DNA from: an uncultured Eubacterium sp.
GTDB taxonomy: Bacteria; Bacillota; Clostridia; Oscillospirales; Acutalibacteraceae
Length of the DNA stretch: 54,605 bases
Assembly: GCA_944380635.1 (NCBI GenBank)
Contig: CALWID010000019.1
Location: 1 to 54,605 of the forward strand
Reading direction: 5' to 3'
Positions 44,251 through 52,119 of this stretch are shown one piece after another. The stretch's first letter is position 1. Each line of letters starts with the position of its first letter. The notes under the pieces were generated by a model. The model ran no database searches. It was not told the DNA's origin and saw only the letters and a list, made by a program, of their open reading frames with translations. Position numbers and translations under genes: made by a program.

Positions 44251-46701
44251 ATGAAAAAATTATCACTTGACGGGATATGGAAGATAACGCTTGACTCAAC
44301 AGGAGAATCAGTTGAATCGGAAATTCCGGTTACGGATTTTAACGCTTTTTACAAAAGCGCCAAAATAAGCGACCCGTTTTACGGCACAAATGAAAACGAA
44401 GTGCAGTTTATAGGCAAAACAGGCAAAAGTTTTGAAAGAAAATTCAATGTAAGCAGCGATATTCTGGAAAATGAAAACATAATTCTTTCCTGCGATATGC
44501 TTGACACACTCGCAGCCGTTTATATTAATTCAAAACTTATAGGCAAATCTGAAAATGCCTATGTAAAATTTGAAAAAGATATTAAAAGCGTATTAAACGA
44601 GGGCGAAAATGAGATAAAAATTCATTTTGACTCCCCTGTTGAATACATAACAAAGCGGCAGAAAGAAAAGCCGCTGCCGAAAAACAACAACGGCACGGAC
44701 GGCGCCGCATACATAAGAAAGCCTGCCTGCCACTTTGGCTGGGACTGGGGCATAAATCTGCCTGTTTCCGGCATACTCGGCAAGGTGCAGATACTTGCCT
44801 TTAACAACGAAGTCCGCGATTTTACCGTGTTTCAAAAGCATGAAAACGGAGCGGTTACTCTTGAAATAGAAACCGATATAAAAGCAGACAGAACAGGCGA
44901 ACTCACCCTGCCGAACGGCAAAAAGAATACTTTTGAAGTGAAAGACGGCACGGCGGTTATTCTGATAAGCAACCCGGAATTATGGTGGACGAGAGAACTT
45001 TCAAACAAAGAAAAGCAGCCGCTTTACACGATAAAAATAGATTCCGCGGAAAAAAGAATCGGTTTGCGCACAATAAAACTTGACCGCAAAGCGGATAAAT
45101 ACGGCCATAATTTTCGTTTTATTTTAAACGGTGTGCCGATATTTGCAAAAGGCGCGAATGTTATTCCGCCGGACGCAATGGCGGACAGAATCGACGAAAA
45201 AGCGCAAAAGAAGATAATTGACGACTGCGTTGCCGCAAACTTCAATATGATAAGAATATGGGGCGGCGGATACTACGGCAGCGATTATTTATATGACCTT
45301 TGCGATGAAAACGGCATTTTAGTGTGGCAGGATTTTATGTTTGCCTGCCTGATGTATCCGTTTTACGAAGAAAAATTTTTAAGCAATGTTTTAAGCGAAG
45401 TAAAATACAATGTGGGGCGAATTATGCACCACGCTTCCCTTGCTCTTTGGTGCGGCAACAATGAAATTGAGTTTATGTTTACATATTTGCCGGAGCAATC
45501 TGAATTAGTTAAATGGTACCGCAAATTCTTTTATGAAATCTTGCCCGCCGAAATCAGAAAGCAGGACAGAAAAACGCCTTATATAGAAACCTCCCCTATC
45601 GGCGACGGATTCAGAAAGAATATTACTGCTGACAAATGCGGCGACACCCATATGTGGCATGTTTGGCACGGCGGCAAAAATCTTAAATATTACACCAAAA
45701 GATACACCCGTTTTATGAGCGAATACGGGATGGAATCGCTGCCGTCAACAGACTGCATTGAGCAATTTGCAGATAAGGACGAAATGAATCTTTTTTCAAA
45801 AACAATGCTTCATCACCAAAAATGTCTGAGCGGCAATGCCAAAATGAAATATTACCTGCTTGAACGATATAAGGAACCGGACAAATTTGACGACCTGATT
45901 TATCTTACCGGGCTTACGCAAAGCAGGTGCGTGGGCAACGCCGCAGAGCATTTCAGGCGCAACAAGGGCAGGTGCAACGGTTCGCTGTGGTGGCAGTTAA
46001 ATGACTGCTGGGGCTGCCCGAGTTGGTCCTCCGTTGACTATTTCGGAAAGTGGAAACCGCTTATGTACGAGGCAAAAAGATTTTTCAGCCCGATTGCGCT
46101 TTCAATAAACGAATTACACGGCAACGCTGAGGTTTTTCTGCTGAACGATACGCTTGAAAGCGGAAATTATGCTGTTAAAGCAAGGATAATGGATTTTGAC
46201 GGCAAAACGCTCAGCGAAGTAAACGAAAATATCTACTCCAAGGCGGGAGAGCCGAAAAAAGCCGCCGTTATATCCGCGGCGGGATTTGACAAAAAGAAAT
46301 GCTTTATGATAGCCGAACTTTATAAGGACGGCGAAAAAATATTTGAAACAACAACCGTTTTTGCTCCCGAAAGAATGCTTGAACTTAAAAGGGCAAAAAT
46401 AAAGGCATATGTCTGCGGCAACAAGTTAACTCTTGAAAGCAGCACTTACGCAAGGTCTGTTTTTGTTGATATTAAAGGAGAAAACGCTCCTCTTTCAGAC
46501 AATTCATTTGACCTTATCCCGGGCGAACAAAAGGTAATATATCTTGAAAAAGACTGTAAAATCAATCCAAAGAGTATTTCCGTAAAATGCGTAAACAATG
46601 TTAAATCATCGCATACTGACGCCGAAAGAATCGTATATCGGCTGAAATTCTCCGCTCAGCCCGAAAACATTGCCAATATGTTTTACTACACTTTCAGTTG
46701 A
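44251..46701 (+). CDS. Family 2 glycoside hydrolase, beta-mannosidase
   Basis: 816 residues, cytoplasmic (no signal peptide). Domain order of GH2: sugar-binding jelly roll (1-~170), Ig-like (~170-275), TIM barrel (~280-600), C-terminal beta domains. The acid/base glutamate is in LWCGNNEIEF and the nucleophile in FMSEYGMESLP; WQDFMFAC is the beta-mannosidase-type motif. It removes terminal beta-mannose from mannan or N-glycan oligosaccharides. The ATG at 44251 is used rather than the in-frame ATG at 44239 inside the leader motif. Confidence 0.93.
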   Translation: MKKLSLDGIWKITLDSTGESVESEIPVTDFNAFYKSAKISDPFYGTNENEVQFIGKTGKSFERKFNVSSDILENENIILSCDMLDTLAAVYINSKLIGKSENAYVKFEKDIKSVLNEGENEIKIHFDSPVEYITKRQKEKPLPKNNNGTDGAAYIRKPACHFGWDWGINLPVSGILGKVQILAFNNEVRDFTVFQKHENGAVTLEIETDIKADRTGELTLPNGKKNTFEVKDGTAVILISNPELWWTRELSNKEKQPLYTIKIDSAEKRIGLRTIKLDRKADKYGHNFRFILNGVPIFAKGANVIPPDAMADRIDEKAQKKIIDDCVAANFNMIRIWGGGYYGSDYLYDLCDENGILVWQDFMFACLMYPFYEEKFLSNVLSEVKYNVGRIMHHASLALWCGNNEIEFMFTYLPEQSELVKWYRKFFYEILPAEIRKQDRKTPYIETSPIGDGFRKNITADKCGDTHMWHVWHGGKNLKYYTKRYTRFMSEYGMESLPSTDCIEQFADKDEMNLFSKTMLHHQKCLSGNAKMKYYLLERYKEPDKFDDLIYLTGLTQSRCVGNAAEHFRRNKGRCNGSLWWQLNDCWGCPSWSSVDYFGKWKPLMYEAKRFFSPIALSINELHGNAEVFLLNDTLESGNYAVKARIMDFDGKTLSEVNENIYSKAGEPKKAAVISAAGFDKKKCFMIAELYKDGEKIFETTTVFAPERMLELKRAKIKAYVCGNKLTLESSTYARSVFVDIKGENAPLSDNSFDLIPGEQKVIYLEKDCKINPKSISVKCVNNVKSSHTDAERIVYRLKFSAQPENIANMFYYTFS

Positions 46702-46722
46702 TATATGACGCTGAAAACGCAC

Positions 46723-46770
46723 AAAAAAACGCTTTTGGAAAACAATTTCCCAAAAGCGTTTTTTATTTTA
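46723..46770. terminator. Bidirectional terminator between GH2 and GH43 genes
   Basis: Perfect 15-bp stem AAAAAACGCTTTTGG / CCAAAAGCGTTTTTT with an 11-nt loop. Confidence 0.9.
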
Positions 46771-46802
46771 TAAAGTTTCTATTTTCAGCAATACAAGCGT
46801 AC

Positions 46803-47654
46803 TCAGCGCAAAAGGCGCAGATTATCGCCGCAGTCTTTAATTTTAACAAACCGCGGGCGTTCTTCACCTGTTTTATTCGGCGAATGGAAAGTTAAATACA
46901 AACTACCGCCGGCGCCGAATATCATACCGTGCCCGCCGTCATCGGTAATAAGCGGAGTAAGGTGCTCAAAGCCGCCGGCAATACTGCCGTTTTGAGACCT
47001 TGCAATGCACTGTGCATATTTATGGTTAATAAAAGTGGACCATATCATAAGCAGAGCGCCGCTTTTTGTACGGTACATAAACGGGCCGTCCGTAATATAA
47101 TGCTCGCCGGGCGCTTTTTTATCCGCCCAATCGGGTGAAGATGCTGTAAAAATCAGTTTCGCTTCTCCTGCGCTTTGCTTTAAATCATCGGAAAGAGGCA
47201 TATAACATATTTCGCCGTCTACCGCCTGTGTATGCTCATGGCAGAAAACAAGATATGGTTTTCCGTTTTCGCAGTAAAAAGTGCCGTCAATACATTCCCA
47301 TTTCTCAGGGGTTAGAGCACCCTCAGAGCATGGATAAAACGGGCCGAGCGGACTTTCGGCAGCAAGCGAATAGGTGCCTCGCAAACCGTTTTCGCGGGTA
47401 AATGACGCAAACATATAATATCTGCCGCCGTACTTATGCACTTCCGGCGCCCAGTTCACTTCCCTGTTAAGCCCGTACTTTTCCGAATCAAAACACTGAA
47501 CGGGGCTGTTCCACTCGCTGAGATTTTCCGAAACATAGACATCAAACCCGCCTGTTTTCCTGCCGAAATCGGCGGCGCGGGTGCCGTACATATAAAATCT
47601 GCCGTTTTCGTAAAGCACAAACGGGTCTCTGATATTTATTTGAGATAAATTCAT
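46803..47654 (-). CDS. Family 43 glycoside hydrolase
   Basis: 283 residues, five-bladed propeller. IRDPFVLYENGRFYMYGT has the catalytic-base aspartate; CIDGTFY carries the pKa-modulating aspartate; the acid is likely the glutamate in VFCHEH. Usual substrates are arabinosides, xylosides or galactans. Its ATG follows the nanA stop codon with no gap, so it belongs to the nan operon, which suggests a host-glycan or mixed-glycan role. No signal peptide. Confidence 0.85.
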   Translation of the reverse strand: MNLSQINIRDPFVLYENGRFYMYGTRAADFGRKTGGFDVYVSENLSEWNSPVQCFDSEKYGLNREVNWAPEVHKYGGRYYMFASFTRENGLRGTYSLAAESPLGPFYPCSEGALTPEKWECIDGTFYCENGKPYLVFCHEHTQAVDGEICYMPLSDDLKQSAGEAKLIFTASSPDWADKKAPGEHYITDGPFMYRTKSGALLMIWSTFINHKYAQCIARSQNGSIAGGFEHLTPLITDDGGHGMIFGAGGSLYLTFHSPNKTGEERPRFVKIKDCGDNLRLLR

Positions 47655-48539
47655 TTATTTTTCTATCATTTGCGCAATCTTCTTCATAGACGCACGGCAT
47701 TCATCGCTTATAGGCAGGAACGGTCTTCTGCATTCGCCCATATCAACGCCGAGTTCTGTAAGAATGGCTTTTTCGGACTGGAACACGCCGTATTTTATCA
47801 TTTCGGAAATAATCATATCAGCCTCGTTTTGACCTTTCTGTGCCTCTTTAAGATTGCCGTTTTGGAAATCGGTCATAATCTTCTTAAACTTCTTGCCCAT
47901 AAAGTTATAAGTGCTGCCGATAGCGCCGTCCGCACCCATAGCAAGGCCTGCAAGCAGAGTTTCGTCAAAGCCGTTATAAACAACAATTTCCCTGTCAAGT
48001 TGTTTAAACTTTTGAAGAGCAAACATATCGCTTGAAGTGTGCTTTATGCCTATGAATTTTTCGTTTTTGAAAAGGTCGTTTGCAATTTCCTTTGTAAGCG
48101 AAAAGCCGCTTGAACTCGGGAAGTTATAGATTATCATAGGAAGTGAAGTGCTGTTTGCAATATCCTGATAATAACTGAGGATTGCCTCAAGCGGAAAACC
48201 GTAATAAAACGGAGCAACGGCAGAAATAGCGTCATAGCCGAGGCTCTCGGCACACTTTGCCATTTCAATAGCGGAATCAGTTGAAATAGTGCCTACATGG
48301 GCGATAAGAGTAACTCTGTCCCCCGCCGCTTCCTTAACGCATTTGAAAACTGCCTCTCTTTCCTCGTTTGTAAGCAAAAGCCCCTCGCCTGTGCTGCCGC
48401 CTACATAAAAGCCGTCAATACCGTTTTTGATATTGAACTCAACAAGGTCTTTGATTGAATCAAACTTGATGCTGCCGTCCTTATTAAAAGGTGTGAGCAG
48501 GGCGGAAAATAAGCCCTTAAACTTTTTTAAATCCTGCAT
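47655..48539 (-). CDS. nanA: N-acetylneuraminate lyase
   Basis: 294 residues, DapA/NanA TIM-barrel family. Cleaves sialic acid to N-acetylmannosamine and pyruvate. The Schiff-base lysine is in GIKHTSSD, the tyrosine in IIYNFPSSSGF; GSTGEGLLLT binds the carboxylate. The NanA-specific residues and the adjacent nanE favour NanA over DapA. Confidence 0.94.
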   Translation of the reverse strand: MQDLKKFKGLFSALLTPFNKDGSIKFDSIKDLVEFNIKNGIDGFYVGGSTGEGLLLTNEEREAVFKCVKEAAGDRVTLIAHVGTISTDSAIEMAKCAESLGYDAISAVAPFYYGFPLEAILSYYQDIANSTSLPMIIYNFPSSSGFSLTKEIANDLFKNEKFIGIKHTSSDMFALQKFKQLDREIVVYNGFDETLLAGLAMGADGAIGSTYNFMGKKFKKIMTDFQNGNLKEAQKGQNEADMIISEMIKYGVFQSEKAILTELGVDMGECRRPFLPISDECRASMKKIAQMIEK

Positions 48540-48541
48540 TT

Positions 48542-49240
48542 TTACTTCTCCTGTTTATTATAAAAATTATTTTTTTCAAAGACGCCCGCAAAGCGCTTTG
48601 TAATATCCATAGGTCTTGTAATAGCGCTGCCTATAACTACGGCATAAGGATTGCAATCCAAAACTTTTTGAAGTTGGGAGGTTTCCCATATGCCGCCCTC
48701 CGCAATAACTTTCGCGGAAAGCTCTGCCGTCATTTTTTTAAGCAAATCGTAATCCGGTATCTTGGCTGAGGCAGTATAAGGGGTATAACTTCTCATAGTA
48801 GTACCCACATAATCAAAGCCCATTTCATCCGCTGCTTTTGCCTCTTCAAAATCGGAACAATCTGCCATAATCTCAACTTCCGGGGCGTTTTCGCGTATGT
48901 ATTTCACCAAATCGGAAAGTTTTTCGCCGCCCGGGCGCTCCCTTTTTGTAGCGTCCAGCGCGATTACCTCGCACCCGGTGCCGATAAGCGCTTTAACTTC
49001 TTTCAGAGTTGGGGTAATATAAACATCACTGCCCTCATACTCCGCTTTTATTATGCCGATAACGGGAACATCAACCTGCTGCTTTATTTCCTCTATATCC
49101 GAAACATAATTTGCCCTGATTCCGACCGCTCCGCCGAGAACAGCCGCGCGCGCAAAATGCCCCATCATATGAAGGCCGTAAAGCGGCTCGCCTTTAACCG
49201 CCTGGCAAGAAACGATAAGACCTCTTTTAAGATTAGCCAT
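48542..49240 (-). CDS. nanE: N-acetylmannosamine-6-phosphate 2-epimerase
   Basis: 232 residues, TIM barrel. Converts ManNAc-6-P to GlcNAc-6-P in sialic acid catabolism. KRGLIVSCQAVKGEPLYG at the N terminus and the catalytic-lysine strand GIIKAEYEGSDVYITPT are characteristic. The ATG at 49240 has GGCGGTGAT 4 nt upstream. First gene of the nanE-nanA-GH43 operon; no ManNAc kinase (nanK) or transporter lies here. Confidence 0.94.
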   Translation of the reverse strand: MANLKRGLIVSCQAVKGEPLYGLHMMGHFARAAVLGGAVGIRANYVSDIEEIKQQVDVPVIGIIKAEYEGSDVYITPTLKEVKALIGTGCEVIALDATKRERPGGEKLSDLVKYIRENAPEVEIMADCSDFEEAKAADEMGFDYVGTTMRSYTPYTASAKIPDYDLLKKMTAELSAKVIAEGGIWETSQLQKVLDCNPYAVVIGSAITRPMDITKRFAGVFEKNNFYNKQEK

Positions 49241-49265
49241 TATATCACCGCCTTTATTTTTTACT

Positions 49266-49294
49266 ATTCTATCACAAGGCGCCCGCCTTTTCAA
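49266..49294 (-). promoter_or_regulatory. nanE promoter with palindromic operator in the spacer
   Basis: Minus strand TTGAAA (49294-49289), 17-nt spacer, TAGAAT (49271-49266). The spacer carries the palindrome AAGGCG-CC-CGCCTT (49276-49289), placed to let a repressor block RNA polymerase. Confidence 0.65.
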
Positions 49295-49441
49295 TAATAA
49301 GAATAATAAAAAGATTAAAATAAATTAAGGCAATATTAACGCACACGGCAAATTATATTTTAAGTTTTGCGATATTGTTTTTGCATTTTTAGACAGTTTA
49401 CGCAAATGTCAAAAAATTTTCAATAATTTTTATAAAAAATA

Positions 49442-49470
49442 TTGCATTTTCCACAAAAAAATGTTATATT
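49442..49470 (+). promoter_or_regulatory. Promoter of the candidate small RNA
   Basis: Plus strand TTGCAT, 17-nt spacer, TATATT, with A/T-rich upstream DNA. Predicted start near 49477. Confidence 0.6.
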
Positions 49471-49476
49471 ATATTT

Positions 49477-49622
49477 GCTGTAATATTATAGTTGACTTTG
49501 TTGCTGGTCATGCAAGTGTGTGTTGCGGTGCGCTTGTAATGCAACAGAGAGCGCAAACGATATCTACGCGCTTCTCGGAACAAAAGGACTATACCTGAAT
49601 AAAACGGGTATGGTCTCTTTTA
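49477..49622 (+). ncRNA. Candidate standalone structured small RNA
   Basis: About 146 nt between its own promoter and a strong terminator, with no ORF. Structures: TGTTGC/GCAACA enclosing CAAGTGTG/TGCGCTTG (about 49501-49546); GAGAGCGC/GCGCTTCTC (about 49548-49576); terminator GACTATACC/GGTATGGTC (49587-49615) followed by TCTTTT. It does not lead into a plus-strand gene (next one at 50332). Not recognised as 6S, SRP, tmRNA, RNase P or a known riboswitch. It explains most of the 400-nt interval between nanE and the next gene. Confidence 0.6.
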
Positions 49623-49645
49623 CCGTTCCTATATTTACTTATACT

Positions 49646-50101
49646 TTAAAACAGTTTTGACACCGCCTCTATAAGCCTGTTTACCCCTTTTGAACTTGAA
49701 CAGGTTTCAAATACTATTTGAGCGCCGAGCGCACCTGAAAGCAGTTTCGTATTTACGGGCGGCTTTATTTTTTTGCCTTTTTTGCCTTTGCACATCAAAA
49801 GGACTATTCTTTTTGCCTGCCGCGAATATCTAAGCGCGTTTACAAGTTCACTTTCAAGGCGGTATGGATTAATAACATAAATAACGCAGTCAAACCCGCC
49901 TGCTTTTTCCGCAGGGCAGTCCGGCGGCAGGCAGGTTAGCAAATACTGATTAAATTTATAATAATAAAGCCCTTTAAGCGGCGTTTCGGTAAATTCGCAC
50001 ACAAATGAGCCTGTAAGTTCCTCAAACAGCAGAAGTTCGGCAACGGCGCACTGCCCCGCTATAGCGACCGTGCGTATCTGCCTGTTATTATGTAAACGCA
50101 A
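49646..50101 (-). CDS. Degenerate FeoB/Era-like G-domain protein
   Basis: 151 residues, TTG start at 50101 with GGGGTG 5 nt upstream. The layout follows a small GTPase like the FeoB G domain: TVAIAGQCAVAE in place of the P-loop, LTGS, a CLPPD segment where DxPG would be, DCVIYVINPYRLESEL, and GALGAQIVFETCSSSKGVNRL at the position of the G5 region. The P-loop lysine/serine and the NKxD motif are absent, so nucleotide binding is doubtful. No membrane domain follows. Could be a regulatory relic or a divergent partner of FeoB; function unknown. Confidence 0.6.
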   Translation of the reverse strand: MRLHNNRQIRTVAIAGQCAVAELLLFEELTGSFVCEFTETPLKGLYYYKFNQYLLTCLPPDCPAEKAGGFDCVIYVINPYRLESELVNALRYSRQAKRIVLLMCKGKKGKKIKPPVNTKLLSGALGAQIVFETCSSSKGVNRLIEAVSKLF

Positions 50102-50231
50102 AAAAACACCCCGTTACATAATACGCGTATGCCGAATTTATGTTAAATAAAGCATTATGGCATTTGCCGCGTTTTTTAAATAAGCAAAAAATTTGCGTAA
50201 GCGGCAGGGCTGAGTTTTTATTTGATTACAC

Positions 50232-50259
50232 TTGACTTTTGTATCATTTAGATTAAAAT
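50232..50259 (+). promoter_or_regulatory. Candidate promoter of the alcohol dehydrogenase gene
   Basis: Plus strand TTGACT, 16-nt spacer, TAAAAT, about 70 nt upstream of the start codon. Confidence 0.55.
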
Positions 50260-50277
50260 AAAAAATATAATATGTTT

Positions 50278-50314
50278 AAAAAATCATATGTCTATAAAAT
50301 TAATATGATTTTTT
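50278..50314 (+). promoter_or_regulatory. AT-rich dyad in the alcohol dehydrogenase leader
   Basis: Perfect 12-bp inverted repeat AAAAAATCATAT / ATATGATTTTTT with a 13-nt loop between promoter and ribosome-binding site. It may be a weak attenuator (a T run closes the stem) or an operator. Confidence 0.5.
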
Positions 50315-50331
50315 GTTAAAGGAGTGTAAAA

Positions 50332-51486
50332 ATGGGAAATCAATTTATTATGCCCGGAAAAATAGTATACGGTGAGCACGCGCTTGAACAGGCAAAGCCG
50401 CTTATTGCCGATTTGGGCAAAAAAGCGCTTATAGTTACTGATTCGTTTATGGTAAGTTCCGGCAATATTAATTCCGTTACGGAGATTCTGAATGAACTTA
50501 AAATTGAATATTCTGTATTTGCCGGCGTTAATTCAGAGCCAACGGATATTATTATAGACGAGGGCATAAAGCAATACAGAGATGAAAAATGCGATTTTCT
50601 GATTGCTCTGGGCGGCGGTTCGCCGATTGACGCAATGAAAGCGATAGGCGCAGTTGCCACAAACGGCGGCGAAATTGACGATTATTACGGAAAAATCATC
50701 TCTATTCCCACCCCGCCGATGGTTGCCGTACCGACTACAAGCGGAACTGGTTCCGAGGCAACTCAGTTTACTATTATTACAAACACAAAAAGAGATATAA
50801 AAATGCTTTTAAAAGGGCCTGTGCTTATGCCTGATCTTGCAGTTGACGACCCTAAATTCACAGTTACTGCGCCGAAATCAATTACTGCCGCGACCGGTCT
50901 TGACGCTCTTTGCCACGCCTCTGAGGCTTACACTTCAAGAAAAGCGCAGCCGCTTACGGACGACCTTGCGATAAGCGCTGTAAAAAGAATATTCAAAAAT
51001 CTTCCGATATGCTACGCCGACCCGACAAACATTAAGGCGCGTGAAGAGATGAGCCTTGCGGCGCTTGAGGCAGGAGTTGCATTTAACAACGCCTCTGTAA
51101 CGATAATTCACGGAATGAGCAGACCTATCGGCGCGCTATTCCATGTTCCGCACGGAATTTCAAACGCAATGCTTATTAAGGAATGTTTCAAATTTGCTAT
51201 AGACGGCGCCTATTCAAGATTTGCCGACCTGGCAAGAGCAATAAAAGTTGCCGACGATACTGATGATGACAAAACTGCGGCGCAAGCGTTCCTTAACGCC
51301 TGCATTGAACTTTGTGAAACCTGCGAGATACCGAGCCTTGAAAAATACGGAATTGACAGAGAAAAATTCTTTGCCTCTATTGAAAAAATGACGAATGACG
51401 CCATTGACAGCGGCTCACCCGCTAACACAATAAAGGAAGTTACAAAAGAAGATATTATTGAAATATACAAAAATCTTTGGAAATAA
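50332..51486 (+). CDS. Iron-containing (group III) alcohol dehydrogenase
   Basis: 384 residues. NAD-binding ALGGGSPIDAMKAIG, TTSGTGSEAT, and the iron-binding region with D/H residues: GLDALCHASEAY, IHGMSRPIGALFHVPHGISNA. Closest in look to lactaldehyde/1,3-propanediol/butanol dehydrogenases; the exact aldehyde is not decidable here. It would regenerate NAD(P) in fermentation. GGAG site 8 nt before the ATG. Monocistronic. Confidence 0.93.
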   Translation: MGNQFIMPGKIVYGEHALEQAKPLIADLGKKALIVTDSFMVSSGNINSVTEILNELKIEYSVFAGVNSEPTDIIIDEGIKQYRDEKCDFLIALGGGSPIDAMKAIGAVATNGGEIDDYYGKIISIPTPPMVAVPTTSGTGSEATQFTIITNTKRDIKMLLKGPVLMPDLAVDDPKFTVTAPKSITAATGLDALCHASEAYTSRKAQPLTDDLAISAVKRIFKNLPICYADPTNIKAREEMSLAALEAGVAFNNASVTIIHGMSRPIGALFHVPHGISNAMLIKECFKFAIDGAYSRFADLARAIKVADDTDDDKTAAQAFLNACIELCETCEIPSLEKYGIDREKFFASIEKMTNDAIDSGSPANTIKEVTKEDIIEIYKNLWK

Positions 51487-51504
51487 CTATATATCGCAAC
51501 AAGC

Positions 51505-51542
51505 AAAACACCGAAAGCCTTTTTAGACTTTCGGTGTTTTTT
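51505..51542. terminator. Bidirectional terminator
   Basis: ACACCGAAAG / CTTTCGGTGT stem with a 10-nt loop followed by TTTTTT; shared by the alcohol dehydrogenase (+) and the kinase-like gene (-), whose stop codon lies within the T run. Confidence 0.9.
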
Positions 51543-52119
51543 AATCTGTATTAATTACATAATCGCATTTTTCTTGGAGGCGGTAAGCGGAAAAATATTT
51601 TTCCTCAAGAGGAATCCATTTTTCGGCAAAAACCTGTGCGCCGTCCTTACCGTTTCTGGCGATTATTCTTTTCATCTGAATTTCAGGGGAAACGGTAAGA
51701 AAAACGCTTAAAGAATAATTTTTGCATAGTTCTTTATTGAGGCAGTATGTGCCCTCTACTATAACGCCGTTTTCCGGGCTTATAGAAATTTCATCCTTAA
51801 AGCCGAGCGTATGGCAGTCAAACGGGCGAAAACTCGCCGTTTTGCCGCTGGTTAAAGGCAAAATCAACTCCGCTTTAAAGCGTTCCCAATCCACATTTTC
51901 GCCCGGTGCAGCAAGGCGCTGTTCGGTGCGCTGAAACGGCTGAAGAAAAAAATCATCCATATGCACTACCGCTGCGCCGGAAGCGGCGGAAAGTTCATTT
52001 GCAAAAGTTGTTTTGCCGGATGCGCATCTGCCGTCTACGGCAACGATAAAAGGTCTGCCTGCGCTGCGGGATAAAAGCAGCCTGTTAACTATTTCTTTTT
52101 TAGCAGTTTTTATATTCAT
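51541..52119 (-). CDS. Uridine-kinase-like P-loop protein
   Basis: 192 residues. Walker A GRCASGKT near residue 30, VVHMDDFFLQPFQRT as in uridine kinase-related NMP kinases, and VIVEGTYCLN. Substrate uncertain: nucleoside, pantothenate-like or another small hydroxyl compound. Its ATG overlaps the stop codon of the ECF substrate component (ATGA), so the two may act on the same imported vitamin or nucleoside (inference). Confidence 0.82.
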   Translation of the reverse strand: MNIKTAKKEIVNRLLLSRSAGRPFIVAVDGRCASGKTTFANELSAASGAAVVHMDDFFLQPFQRTEQRLAAPGENVDWERFKAELILPLTSGKTASFRPFDCHTLGFKDEISISPENGVIVEGTYCLNKELCKNYSLSVFLTVSPEIQMKRIIARNGKDGAQVFAEKWIPLEEKYFSAYRLQEKCDYVINTD

